A stretch of DNA of 64,000 bases. It comes from DASVHS01 sp035468985. GTDB taxonomy: Bacteria > Acidobacteriota > Thermoanaerobaculia > Gp7-AA8. Under the pieces are notes generated by a model, which worked only from the letters and a program-made list of their open reading frames with translations, made no database searches and was not told where the DNA came from. Every line of letters begins with the position of its first letter. Position 1 is the stretch's first letter. Location: assembly GCA_035468985.1 (NCBI GenBank), contig DATISF010000076.1, positions 62,001 to 126,000 of the forward strand, written 5' to 3'. A program made the position numbers and the translations under genes. Below are positions 8,018 through 16,033 of the stretch, piece after piece.

Positions 8018-8452
8018 TTAACGCAGATCCTTTGCTGTGGGTGCGTGCAAGTGGACGAAGTATGCCACGCGGCGCGTACAAGTCCGAAGCTCATGACGGA
8101 TTAGGAGAGCGATACTCAAACCGTAGCCCGCCCACCACAGTATGCCTGACGCACGCCAGAACCGGCTACCGAGTAGGGTACGATTAGGGGTAGAGGCTAA
8201 AGTGGAACTAGCTAAGTATCTGATATGTAACCGCTTACTGAAAATGTTCGACTCCCGCCGCCTCCACCAACGATCTCCTTCAAATTCTGGAATTTATCTC
8301 GACGCTGAAGGGGTAAACGGACGTCTTTCGCGGCCTCAATCACGGGAGTCCTTGCGCATGAACGACTCTTGCGGCGCGCGTTGCCGTGCCGCTGACAAGA
8401 TCAGGCAAGAGATTCGTGTTCTAGGCAAGCAGCGCGAGCCTTCGCCTCATCA
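8018..8452. other. Right-end region of the integrated element
   Basis: A 435-bp stretch without a credible gene between the first cassette gene and the LytTR regulator. By eye it is less GC-rich than the flanking chromosome, particularly 8150-8300. It contains the tmRNA-3'-end-like sequence at 8246-8269. A plus-strand frame crosses much of it and continues into the antisense of the response regulator; it lacks a ribosome-binding site and is not accepted as a gene. Confidence 0.6.
8246..8269 (+). other. Probable attachment site (attR): tmRNA 3'-end duplicate
   Basis: The 24 bases read as a complete tmRNA 3' half: G, 7-nt T-loop TTCGACT, 5-nt T-stem strand CCCGC, 7-nt acceptor strand CGCCTCC, discriminator A and the encoded CCA. 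The tmRNA gene (ssrA) is a classic target of P4-type integrases, which leave such a copy at the far end of the inserted element. No matching tmRNA body precedes it, so it is a duplicate and not a gene. The orientation (plus) agrees with a real ssrA just left of the window, upstream of the integrase. It marks the right boundary of the 1-8.27 kb element. Confidence 0.75.
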
Positions 8453-9181
8453 TCACCGCTCCAGCCTCCCCTTGAGTGCCGGCGCGAACGAACGGCTCAC
8501 GGGAATCTCGCGGCCGTCGTTCATGACCAGGCGCCAGACGCCGTTGATCAGCGGATGCAGCTCGCGAACGTGAGCGAGAGCGGCGATGTGCTGCCGGTGC
8601 ACTCGAACGAAGCTCGATGGGTCGAGCGACTGCTCGAGTTGGGTAAGGTCGTAATCGGTACCGAAGCGGCCGTCGAGCGTCTCGACGTACACCGTCTTGT
8701 CCTCGACCGACGCGGAGACGAGCCGCGTCACGGGAATGATGCGGATGCCGTCCTTCACACGCGCCACGATGCGCCGGAACGGCATCGCACGCCGCGGCTC
8801 GCGCGGCGTGTCGCTCGGGCCCGCAGGCTCCGAGACTCGGCGGACGGCCTCCTGCAGCCGATCGACACGCACCGGCTTGAGGAGGTAGTCGACCGCGCGC
8901 ACATCGAACGCATCGACGGCGTACTCCTCGTGCGCAGTGACGAAGATGAAGGACGGCAGCGAGCCCGCGCCGAGCGAGCGCACGACCTCGATGCCGTTCA
9001 GATCGGGCATTTCGATGTCGAGCAGGACCAGGCGCGGGGCGAGACCCCGGATCTTTGCGATCGCTTCAGCCCCCGATGCCGCCTCGCCGATGACCTCCAC
9101 CCCCGGCACCGACTGGAGCAACCGCGCCAGCCGGGCGCGCGCGTTCCGTTCGTCGTCGACGATCAGCGTGGTCAGCATCAC
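8453..9181 (-). CDS. LytTR-family response regulator
   Basis: Two-component response regulator of the LytR/AlgR type. The N-terminal receiver has the acidic pocket (D9, D10), phospho-acceptor D55 in LLDIEMPD, the switch Thr82 and Lys102 in YLLKPV. The C-terminal ~100 residues are a LytTR DNA-binding domain, with TDYDLTQLEQSL and FVRVHRQHIA typical of the fold. The start is ambiguous: GTG at 9181 overlaps the kinase stop as GTGA, or ATG at 9178. It is translationally coupled to the upstream kinase gene, so the pair is one signalling unit. Direct target genes are not evident; the secreted DUF1579-like gene is divergent to the pair. Confidence 0.93.
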   Translation of the reverse strand: MMLTTLIVDDERNARARLARLLQSVPGVEVIGEAASGAEAIAKIRGLAPRLVLLDIEMPDLNGIEVVRSLGAGSLPSFIFVTAHEEYAVDAFDVRAVDYLLKPVRVDRLQEAVRRVSEPAGPSDTPREPRRAMPFRRIVARVKDGIRIIPVTRLVSASVEDKTVYVETLDGRFGTDYDLTQLEQSLDPSSFVRVHRQHIAALAHVRELHPLINGVWRLVMNDGREIPVSRSFAPALKGRLER

Positions 9182-10755
9182 AACGGCACCTCGATTGTGA
9201 CCGCCGTGCCGTCGGCGATGGCCGTGACGTCGAGCCGCGCGCCGGCCAGGCCTTCCAGGCGGGCCCGAACGTTCTCCAGGCCGATGCCTTCGCCGTTGCT
9301 CGCCGCGAGCGATTTTTCGCCTGAGCGATCGGCCACGACGATGCGCACGCCGTCCTCGTGGCCATGCACCGCGATCGAAACCGTTCCACCGCTCACCGAG
9401 CGGCCGATTCCGTGGCGAATTGCATTCTCAACGAGCGGTTGCAACGTCATCGGAGGGATGCGCACGCCGCGGCATTCCTCGGGCACGTCGAGCTCGACGC
9501 GCAGGCGCGACTCGAAGCGCGCCTGTTCGATGGCCAGGTAGGCGCGCACGAAGTCGACCTCCTCGCCGAGGGGGACCAGGTCGCGCCGCGTCGATGCCAG
9601 CGCGTAACGGAAGATGTCGGCGAGCTGCTCGATCATCGCCTCTGCGGCGCTTGGCTTCTGCCGCACCAGTTCGGCCAGCGTGTTGAGCACGTTGAAGAGA
9701 AAGTGCGGCTGGATTTGCGCGCGCAGTGCAGACAGCTCCGCGCGCGCCGCCAGCTCGCGCATCTCGTACTCGCGCCGCCGGCGCCTTTCGGACTCGATCG
9801 CCGCCATGAGCTGGTCGCGCACACCCTCGACGATTCGAAGCTCGCCCGCCGAAAACGCTCGACGCCGCGCACCGAATCGGAACGCCTCCCCGTCGAACTC
9901 CACGTCGCATTCCAATGCGCCGCGGAGCAGGCCGCAGGTCGTGTCGATCAGCTCGCCCTCCGTCATCCGCCGCGCGAGCAGACGCTGCGACTCGAGACCG
10001 GCATCGACGACCCTCTGCGGCACCAGTCGTCCGCGCACGAAACGCGATGCCGCGTACCAGACCGCGATCGCGCAGAACGCCACCACGACACCCGGCAGCC
10101 ATCGATCCGCCACGACGATCCAGGTCAGCACGGCCACGGATGCGATGCCGCGCCGGATCAGTGTGTCCGCCAGCGGCAGGCGTTCGTGCTCAGTGGCCAG
10201 CAGCAGGAGCAGCGGGACCGTCGACGTTTGCCCGATTGTGTACAGCCACCATTCCGGCCGCGGAAACAGTGGACGGAGGCCGGCGGCCATCAGCACGACG
10301 AAGACTTCGATCAGGAAAAGAGAGGCGACGATGCCGCGCGCGGCGACACCGGCCGGGCGCCGCACCAGCGAATCGACGATGAGATACGCCAGCGTGATGG
10401 CGAGCAGCACGATTCCGGGTGCCGGCCAGACGCGCACGCCCAACATCAGTGTCAGGGCGATCGACACGACCGTCGCCACCCAGACCGGACGGGCATCTTT
10501 CCCGAGGACTGCCACCAGCAGGGGCGACAACAACGTCAGCGCAAAATGCGTCACGATCCCGGCCGCCGTCTGCACATTTCCGAGGAGGAAGAGAATCTCG
10601 CCGAGATGAATGAGGCCGGCCGTCGCGCAGAGGGTCAGGAACAGTGCCGACCCGCGGCGGCGTGCCACCAGAATCAGCAACGTCACGCACGCCAGGAGCG
10701 CCAATGAATGCGCGGCGAGAAGGATCGTGACGTTCACCGCCAACAACACTACCAC
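9178..10755 (-). CDS. LytS/YehU-type sensor histidine kinase
   Basis: Membrane sensor kinase partnered with the adjacent LytTR regulator. The N-terminal half has about eight hydrophobic segments with very short loops, an integral-membrane sensor domain. It is followed by a coiled linker and the His_kinase (PF06580) block IQPHFLFNVLNTLAEL with the phospho-acceptor His near base 9703. Then come PPMTLQPLVENAIRHG (N box) and GIGLENVRARLE (G box) of the ATPase. The frame stays open up to 11040, but residues coded above 10755 are Arg/Ser-rich and unlike the family, and would collide with the divergent gene at 10895. GTG 10755, with GGGGAG upstream, is therefore preferred; ATG 10896 is the alternative. 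Confidence 0.88.
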   Translation of the reverse strand: MVVLLAVNVTILLAAHSLALLACVTLLILVARRRGSALFLTLCATAGLIHLGEILFLLGNVQTAAGIVTHFALTLLSPLLVAVLGKDARPVWVATVVSIALTLMLGVRVWPAPGIVLLAITLAYLIVDSLVRRPAGVAARGIVASLFLIEVFVVLMAAGLRPLFPRPEWWLYTIGQTSTVPLLLLLATEHERLPLADTLIRRGIASVAVLTWIVVADRWLPGVVVAFCAIAVWYAASRFVRGRLVPQRVVDAGLESQRLLARRMTEGELIDTTCGLLRGALECDVEFDGEAFRFGARRRAFSAGELRIVEGVRDQLMAAIESERRRRREYEMRELAARAELSALRAQIQPHFLFNVLNTLAELVRQKPSAAEAMIEQLADIFRYALASTRRDLVPLGEEVDFVRAYLAIEQARFESRLRVELDVPEECRGVRIPPMTLQPLVENAIRHGIGRSVSGGTVSIAVHGHEDGVRIVVADRSGEKSLAASNGEGIGLENVRARLEGLAGARLDVTAIADGTAVTIEVPL

Positions 10756-10894
10756 CGCCCTGTTCGTCTCCCCGGCGCGCCGGTCCGAGACGTCGATTCG
10801 CTCAGCCGAGAGGCGCGGAGAAGCGTCCGAGTGACGACCTGCGCTTCGGAAGTTTTCCCTCGCGCTTTCCTGCTCGTGACGCGATCCTCCGCAC

Positions 10895-11404
10895 ATGAAG
10901 ACAAAGACATTGCTCCTTCTGTTCATCGTGATCGCCGCCACCGCATTCGCGGAACGTCTCGATGCGCCCGCACCCGAGCTCAAGCGTCTGTCCGTGCTCG
11001 CCAACGATTTCACCGGCGTCGTCGAACAGCGCAGCCCCAAGACCGGCGAGTGGTGGTCTCAAGCCGTGGAGGTCAGCGGCCGGGAGATCCTCGCGGGGCG
11101 CTTCGTCGAGAACCGCGCCCGAATTCAGTTTCCCGGCGAACCGCGTCCCAGCGGACTGCAGATGATCTGGTCATACGACGCCCTCAACAAGCGGTACCGG
11201 ATGGCCCTCCTCGACGACCTCACCGGCATGCTCGACGTATTCGAACAGGCGTCCGACCAGCCGCTCTCGTTCACGAACGCCATCGGCAACCGGCTGACGC
11301 TGCGGCCGCTCGACAGCGGGAAACTCCGCATGGACCTGGATGTGACGAAGGACGGCGGGAAGAGCTGGACCGAAGCGCTTCGAGTGACCCTCACGCCGAA
11401 GTAG
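10895..11404 (+). CDS. Secreted DUF1579-like protein
   Basis: A 169-residue protein with a Sec signal peptide (MKTKTLLLLFIVIAATAFA, cleavage after AFA). The mature part follows the DUF1579 pattern: ELKRLSVLANDFTGVVEQ, a central 'GREILAGRFVENR' strand, 'MIWSYDALNKRYRMALLDD', and a closing KDGGKSWTEALRVTL. Such proteins are small beta-barrel lipocalin-like domains of unknown ligand. It is divergent from the LytS/LytTR genes with ~140 bp between the preferred starts, so it could be a regulated target of that system. No lipobox cysteine is present, so a soluble periplasmic protein is expected. Confidence 0.75.
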   Translation: MKTKTLLLLFIVIAATAFAERLDAPAPELKRLSVLANDFTGVVEQRSPKTGEWWSQAVEVSGREILAGRFVENRARIQFPGEPRPSGLQMIWSYDALNKRYRMALLDDLTGMLDVFEQASDQPLSFTNAIGNRLTLRPLDSGKLRMDLDVTKDGGKSWTEALRVTLTPK

Positions 11405-11504
11405 AAGGTCCATGCTGCGCGAAGCGGAAGCATCTTCGTGAGACTGCTCTGTACGCCCAACGACGCGATCAAGCGCAGATTGCACCGTTTTCGTCGGCAT
11501 TGGC

Positions 11505-11783
11505 GTGTATCTGGATTGGGGATCAGTTTCGAGCCGGCACGTTTCGCATATCGTCCGACTGATCCCCGTCGCTCAAGATGTCAGACTCGAAGTGCTCGAT
11601 TGGGGCGGTTCCGGCAGACCCGTCGTCCTCCTCGCGGGCCTCGGCGACACGGCTCATGTGTTCGACCCGTTCGCCTCCGAAGCTCACGGGCGCGTATCAC
11701 GTGTACGGCACCACGCGGCGCGCTTTGGCGCTTCGAGCCGTCCTGTGTCCGGCTATAACGCGGATCGCCCGCGTCGCACCTGA
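11505..11783 (+). pseudogene. Alpha/beta hydrolase remnant (frameshifted, truncated)
   Basis: The frame from 11505 encodes a typical hydrolase N-terminus (VRLEVLDWGGSGRPVVLLAG, then LGDTAHVFDPFA). The next family block, PPKLTGAYHVYGTTRRA, is read in a second frame, and the following FGASSRPVSGYNADR returns to the first. At least two frameshifts are therefore needed to restore the protein. After YNADR the similarity ends; the nucleophile elbow (GxSxG) and the catalytic Asp and His are gone. It is a short leftover of an ~280-residue enzyme and almost surely non-functional. Confidence 0.75.
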
Positions 11784-12020
11784 GCCGTTATTGAGTGGTC
11801 GTTGCGCAGAATCGTGCTCACGCCGTTAACAACCTCCTCCTACCTTTGAGCTGAACGTATGCACCATCAGCCGCGATACGAAACGTGATCGTCCAGTCAC
11901 ACGAGACTAACCCGATGTAAATGTTCTAGTTCTAGTTTCTTGGGGCATTTCATGAAAGGAATGAATATGGGGGTGACCTGCCCCCATTTACACGCGAGAA
12001 ACCGCGTCCTCCATCAATGC
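11784..12020. other. Non-coding stretch after hydrolase remnant
   Basis: Together with 11405-11504, this forms the gene-poor space between the DUF1579-like gene and the first amidohydrolase. It is AT-richer than its surroundings around 11900-11960 and holds the GGGGG/CCCCC hairpin described separately. No reading frame of substance is seen. Confidence 0.5.
11967..11987. repeat. Short inverted repeat (ATGGGGG - 7 nt - CCCCCAT)
   Basis: A perfect 7-bp stem with loop TGACCTG, followed by TTA. It sits in a convergent intergenic position, so it could act as a bidirectional terminator, but it lacks a T-tract. It may equally be the end of a lost mobile element, given the hydrolase remnant next to it. 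Confidence 0.4.
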
Positions 12021-13349
12021 TCAATTCCTCTTCGCCAACTCCTCGGCTTGCCGGAGCAGCGAATCGAGGTCTGAGCGGCGGAGCAGCTTCCCGTCGAGGA
12101 TCACCGCCGCGATCCGCTCCGTATTGTGAATGTCCTGCAGTGGATTTGCGTCGAGGATTACGAGATCAGCGGTCTTGCCCCCTGCAACCGTGCCGAAGTC
12201 GTCGTGTCCGGTGACCGTCGCCGGAGTCAGCGTTGCCGCCTGAAGCGCCTGCAGCGGCGTGAGGCCGCAATCGACGAGAAGAGCAAGTTCATGGTGCAGG
12301 CTGAATGCAGGAACGCGCGGTCCGGCGGAGTCGGTGCCGGCCAGTAGCGTTACGCCGTCGCGGTTCATTTGGCGGACCACTTCGCAATACTCGACGAACT
12401 GCTCTTTCATATTGTGGAGCTCGGCCAGGGAAACGGGCGGCTGCTGAAACGCCTTCCTCATCGATGCCGCCACGTATCGCATTCGCGGGTCGGGAGTAGA
12501 GCCCGGATCGGAGGCGTCGATCAGCGATCGAAACGGCGCGAGTGTCGGTGTTACCGCGGTGTGATTTCTAACGAATCGGGCAAACAGCCTGTCCGCATCG
12601 CCCGAGCGAAATCGCCGGATCGCAGCCGGCAACTCTCCCTCCTTCAATCCAGTGGAGAACATGCCCTCGAACAGCGTCTCCGTGTGCTCGATCGTGACCT
12701 GACCTGCGTCGGAAGCCTCCTCGGGCGTGACCGTCATCGGGATGTGCCCGACGACGGCAATGCCGAGGCGCTTCGCTTCATCGAGCAGCGCGAAAAAGGA
12801 GTCGCGAGGAAGGCGGCGATGAATCTTGATGAAGTCCACGCCGACTTCTTTCAACGCTCGAGCGACGCCGCGGGTCTCGTCGGGGTTCCCGGGCACCATT
12901 TGATACGGATTGAATTTCTGGCCATTGAGCATGGGCCCCACGCGGAGAATGCGCGGACCGGTGAGCAGACCGGCGCCGATCTTCGTCCGCCAGGCATCGA
13001 GCTCGGCGAGTGATCCGCCCATGTCGCGCACGGTCGTGATCCCGTTCGCGACGAAAAGGGGAAGAGCGCTCGATGTCGTGTAGCCGAGATGCACATGCAT
13101 GTCCCACAGGCCGGGGATCAGAAACTTTCCGCTGCCGTCGACGATCAGCGCATCGGCGGGAGGCGCGTCAGTGCCGACTCTCTCGATCTTGTTCTGGCGT
13201 ATGACAACCGTAGAGTCCGGCTGCACGGTTCCGCGTAGCGTGTCGACGATCGTGATATGAGCGATGGCTAGAGGAAGCGAAGGCTGTTCCGCTGGGAAGG
13301 CGTGAGCGCACAGGAGGAGGCCCAGGGCGAAGGCGTTGAACCGGTTCAT
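12021..13349 (-). CDS. Secreted amidohydrolase (imidazolonepropionase/prolidase-like)
   Basis: Metal-dependent hydrolase of the amidohydrolase superfamily, 442 residues, with a signal peptide (MNRFNAFALGLLLCAHAFPA). The metal-binding HxH is H85-x-H87 in LWDMHVHLG. Later ligands are seen in FIKIHRR (lysine/carboxylate position), VVGHIPM, TIEHTE and the Asp of LLAGTDSAGP. The C-terminal PLQALQAATLTPA and GKTADLVILDANPL are standard for the family. Substrates of such exported members are cyclic imides, amides or dipeptides, so the name cannot be narrowed. Its start overlaps the stop of the preceding paralogue by 4 bp, forming a two-gene operon. Confidence 0.9.
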   Translation of the reverse strand: MNRFNAFALGLLLCAHAFPAEQPSLPLAIAHITIVDTLRGTVQPDSTVVIRQNKIERVGTDAPPADALIVDGSGKFLIPGLWDMHVHLGYTTSSALPLFVANGITTVRDMGGSLAELDAWRTKIGAGLLTGPRILRVGPMLNGQKFNPYQMVPGNPDETRGVARALKEVGVDFIKIHRRLPRDSFFALLDEAKRLGIAVVGHIPMTVTPEEASDAGQVTIEHTETLFEGMFSTGLKEGELPAAIRRFRSGDADRLFARFVRNHTAVTPTLAPFRSLIDASDPGSTPDPRMRYVAASMRKAFQQPPVSLAELHNMKEQFVEYCEVVRQMNRDGVTLLAGTDSAGPRVPAFSLHHELALLVDCGLTPLQALQAATLTPATVTGHDDFGTVAGGKTADLVILDANPLQDIHNTERIAAVILDGKLLRRSDLDSLLRQAEELAKRN

Positions 13350-14710
13350 CGACGTTTCACCTCCAGCTCGGCGTGTGCGAGTAGACGATCGAGCGCCGTT
13401 CGGTCATAGCATCGCCCGCGCGTACAGACCGCCGCGATCCGCCGCGTATTCGAGATGCTTTCGAGCGGATTGGCATCGAGCAGAACCAGGTCTGCGTCTT
13501 TCCCGACCGCAATCGTTCCGACGCGGTCCCGCAAGCCGAGGAATTCCGCGGGATATTCCGTGGCACTGAGGAGTGACTCCATCGGCGTGAAACCGAGCAC
13601 GTCGACGAGTTGCTCCAGCTCGTCGTGAAGACTGAATCCCGGATAGACGAGCGCGACAGCGGTGTCCGTGCCGGCAAGAACGCGGATGCCTTCCTGATGC
13701 ATCTCGCGCTCATTGCGATAGATGACTCGTACGAGGCTCTCCCAGTCCGGACCACCCGGTTGACGCCGCTCATCGACCTGTTCCTTCCAGTCTCGCAGCA
13801 GGCTCTCGGAAACGTACTTGCGATGCGGGTCGATCGTCCCGGTCGGGTCTTTGACGATCGCATCGGCGCGCCAGACCGGAACGAAAACCGAGTCTCGACC
13901 GACGACGAGCGTCGGAACTGTGACGACGCCGGCCGCGGCGAGCTTTCTGAACTGCTCTCGCCGGGCCGCTTGGTCCTCCTGGAGGAAAGCCGGACCGATG
14001 AAGTGCTCGATGCTGCGCTGGCCGGAGCGAAGGATGTCTTCCGGAGACAGCTCGTAGGCGTGTCCCACGAGCGGCAGCCCTGCATTTCGCGCCGCCTCAG
14101 CGATCGCAAAGTACGTTTCTCTGGAGGCGAAGGTCCGAACCTTGATGTAGTCCGCCCACTGTTGCTTCAGCAAAGCAACGACCTTCATCGCTTCGTCCGG
14201 TGTGCCGACCGCTCGGCGGAGCGCCGCGACACGCTCGACGGTATGTTCCTCGAGCAGCTCCTTCACCTTCGCCGGGCTTTCCAGCATCGGGCCGGACGTC
14301 TTGATCCTCGGGCCGATGCGTTTTCCCGCCTCGATCTCGTCGCGCCAGCGATTCACTTCATCGATGTCGCTTCCCATGTCTCGAACGCTAGTGACGCCGT
14401 TCGCGATGAAGATCTCCAGCGCGCTCGGACCCAGCTTCGACAGGTGCACGTGCGCGTCAAACAGACCGGGTATGAGGAATCTGTCTCGCCCTTCAATGAC
14501 GCGTGCGCCGCGCGGGATCGGCAGAGTCGAGGCATCCCCGATTGCCCGGATTCGTCCGTGCGCGATGATCAACGTGACATGCCGTGCCGCCGGCGCGCCG
14601 CTGCCATCGATCAACGTGACGTCGGTGATTGCTGTTGGGCGGTCGTTCTGCGGGGCGGAGGCACCGGCGAAAAGCAGCACGAAGACGCAAAGCAGAAGAG
14701 AGCGCCGCAT
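13346..14710 (-). CDS. Secreted amidohydrolase, paralogue
   Basis: Second amidohydrolase of the pair and first in the operon. ATG 14710 is chosen because it gives a clean signal peptide (MRRSLLLCVFVLLFAGASA); an upstream ATG at 14737 would add nine residues in front of it. Metal ligands: H87-x-H89 in LFDAHVHL, Lys in YIKVRTF, His in LVGHAYE and SIEHFIG, Asp in LAGTDTAVA. It is similar in length and layout to the following gene, pointing to a tandem duplication with divergence. Both products would act in the periplasm or outside the cell on imported or extracellular amide or dipeptide substrates. Confidence 0.9.
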   Translation of the reverse strand: MRRSLLLCVFVLLFAGASAPQNDRPTAITDVTLIDGSGAPAARHVTLIIAHGRIRAIGDASTLPIPRGARVIEGRDRFLIPGLFDAHVHLSKLGPSALEIFIANGVTSVRDMGSDIDEVNRWRDEIEAGKRIGPRIKTSGPMLESPAKVKELLEEHTVERVAALRRAVGTPDEAMKVVALLKQQWADYIKVRTFASRETYFAIAEAARNAGLPLVGHAYELSPEDILRSGQRSIEHFIGPAFLQEDQAARREQFRKLAAAGVVTVPTLVVGRDSVFVPVWRADAIVKDPTGTIDPHRKYVSESLLRDWKEQVDERRQPGGPDWESLVRVIYRNEREMHQEGIRVLAGTDTAVALVYPGFSLHDELEQLVDVLGFTPMESLLSATEYPAEFLGLRDRVGTIAVGKDADLVLLDANPLESISNTRRIAAVCTRGRCYDRTALDRLLAHAELEVKRR

Positions 14711-14750
14711 GTTCGGCGATGATAGGAATGCGATCACCGGATGGCAGTGA

Positions 14751-15812
14751 CTATTTGCGCCAATCTTCGGGATGCCGAGCTCGCGAGGTGATGAACCTTA
14801 CGGGAGTCGCTCCAGTCCAGCGCCGAAAAGCCCGATAGAAGACCCGCTGCTCCGTGAATCCGAGCGCCTGAGCGAGATCGGCAACGTGGTCGCCACGCTC
14901 CAGTGCCGCGATGCTTTTCTCGCGGCGAACGGAATCGAGAACGCTTCGATACGAGAAACCACCGGCATTCAGTCTTCGTTGCAGTGTCCGAGGGCTCACC
15001 GCGAGTCCGGCAGCGACGAAACGAACACTGGGATCGCCGCGACGCAACGCCTCCTCGACCGCGGCGCGACATTCCTCCCTGAACCTTTCCGCATCCAAGG
15101 CGGCCGTCGCGCGGCCGACCTCCTCTTTGAGCTCCTCGTGCAGTACGGGATCCGCGCTGCGGTGCGGCAGGTGGAGCGCGCTGTCATCCACGATCACCTG
15201 ATCGATTGGCTGCTCAAAGCGAAGGGGTGCCGCGAAGATGCGCTCGAGCTCGGAAGGATCAGCCGGTTGAGCAAAAGTGAAGTGCACCTCGCGCGGCCGC
15301 CACGCCACTCCTGTCGCTAAATGCGATCGTAACAACAACACGGCGAACGTATATTGGACCGACCGCGGGAGGTGCTCCGGCGGTGTTCGCAGTGCATGCA
15401 ACTGCAGGGCGGTCGCTCGCCGGAGGTTGTGCAGCCGGAGTTCCGCTCCGCCATTCCCCAGATGAAAATGGCGCGCGATGGCGGCGAATGATTCGGCGGC
15501 CGAGGAGCTGCTCATCATCAGGTAGTCCAGCGGCCCGTACGCGCCCATGGGGACGAACTCGGCGGCGTGCACGCCGATCAATTCGTCGCCGGTCTCTCTT
15601 TCCGCCTCGTCCCACACGGCAAACATCAGTTCGGCGGTGAGACGGCCGCGCTCTTCCAGCGGACCGGTCCGCGTCGCGAGCCGCTCGGTATTCACGCCGC
15701 GTGCGACGCAGAAGGCCAGGAGTGCTCTCGTGCTAGCGTTCGATACCGTAATGGTGGCACGCACGGATGGACGATACGGATCGTCACGCAATCGGTTTTC
15801 GGGTGCGGTCAT
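14751..15812 (-). CDS. AraC-family transcriptional regulator
   Basis: A regulator with an N-terminal Arabinose_bd-type sensing domain (DUF/PF12625-like, residues ~20-205, including GVHAAEFVPMGAYGPLDYLM) and a C-terminal AraC helix-turn-helix pair (residues ~240-340). The second pair contains LGFTEQRVFYRAFRRWTG, a good match to the family signature. The OruR/ArgR-like arrangement is known for regulators of amino-acid and lipid catabolism. ATG 15812 is preferred; the open frame to 15914 adds an Arg-rich stretch unlike the family. It lies 40 bp upstream of the amidohydrolase pair on the same strand, so it may head the same transcript or regulate it. Confidence 0.88.
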   Translation of the reverse strand: MTAPENRLRDDPYRPSVRATITVSNASTRALLAFCVARGVNTERLATRTGPLEERGRLTAELMFAVWDEAERETGDELIGVHAAEFVPMGAYGPLDYLMMSSSSAAESFAAIARHFHLGNGGAELRLHNLRRATALQLHALRTPPEHLPRSVQYTFAVLLLRSHLATGVAWRPREVHFTFAQPADPSELERIFAAPLRFEQPIDQVIVDDSALHLPHRSADPVLHEELKEEVGRATAALDAERFREECRAAVEEALRRGDPSVRFVAAGLAVSPRTLQRRLNAGGFSYRSVLDSVRREKSIAALERGDHVADLAQALGFTEQRVFYRAFRRWTGATPVRFITSRARHPEDWRK

Positions 15813-15974
15813 ACGCGCCAGCAGCACTCGATTGCCGGCGATGGGAACGCGTTGTACGCCGCGCACTCGTTGCGCGTACCTGCTTTGTACCCGATCGGGG
15901 GGTCTGAGGACCAATGGGAGGAATGCGAGCTTCGCCTTTTCTGTAAGTTACTCATTCTGCAAGGCCCCACTACA

Positions 15975-15997
15975 GTTCGACTCCGCCGCCTCCACCA
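15975..15997 (+). other. Degenerate second tmRNA-3'-end-like att site
   Basis: The same sequence as at 8246-8269 in the same orientation, but with one C missing from the T-stem (CTCCGCC in place of CTCCCGCC); it keeps GTTCGACT at the start and CCGCCTCCACCA at the end. Two near-identical copies of a 24-mer 7.7 kb apart in non-coding positions are unlikely by chance. It probably marks the end of an older insertion, making 8270-15974 a second, decaying island. Confidence 0.6.
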
Positions 15998-16033
15998 ATC
16001 TGGCTGATCTCTCGGCGATTCGTCCGTCCGCCT

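Noticed and set aside
8246..8269. A tRNA or tmRNA gene at this position
   Set aside because: Only the 3' 24 bases are present; no 5' acceptor, D-arm or tmRNA body precedes it, so it is treated as an attachment-site copy.
8142..8573. Plus-strand frame of 143 codons across the right end of the element
   Set aside because: No ribosome-binding site, Arg/Ser-rich sequence without family features, passes through the att site and into the antisense of the response regulator.
9358..10707. Plus-strand frame of 449 codons opposite the histidine kinase
   Set aside because: His/Arg/Gln-rich antisense shadow of a well-supported kinase gene; typical of GC-rich DNA.
11967..11987. Rho-independent terminator
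   Set aside because: The stem is perfect but no T-tract follows; kept only as an inverted repeat.
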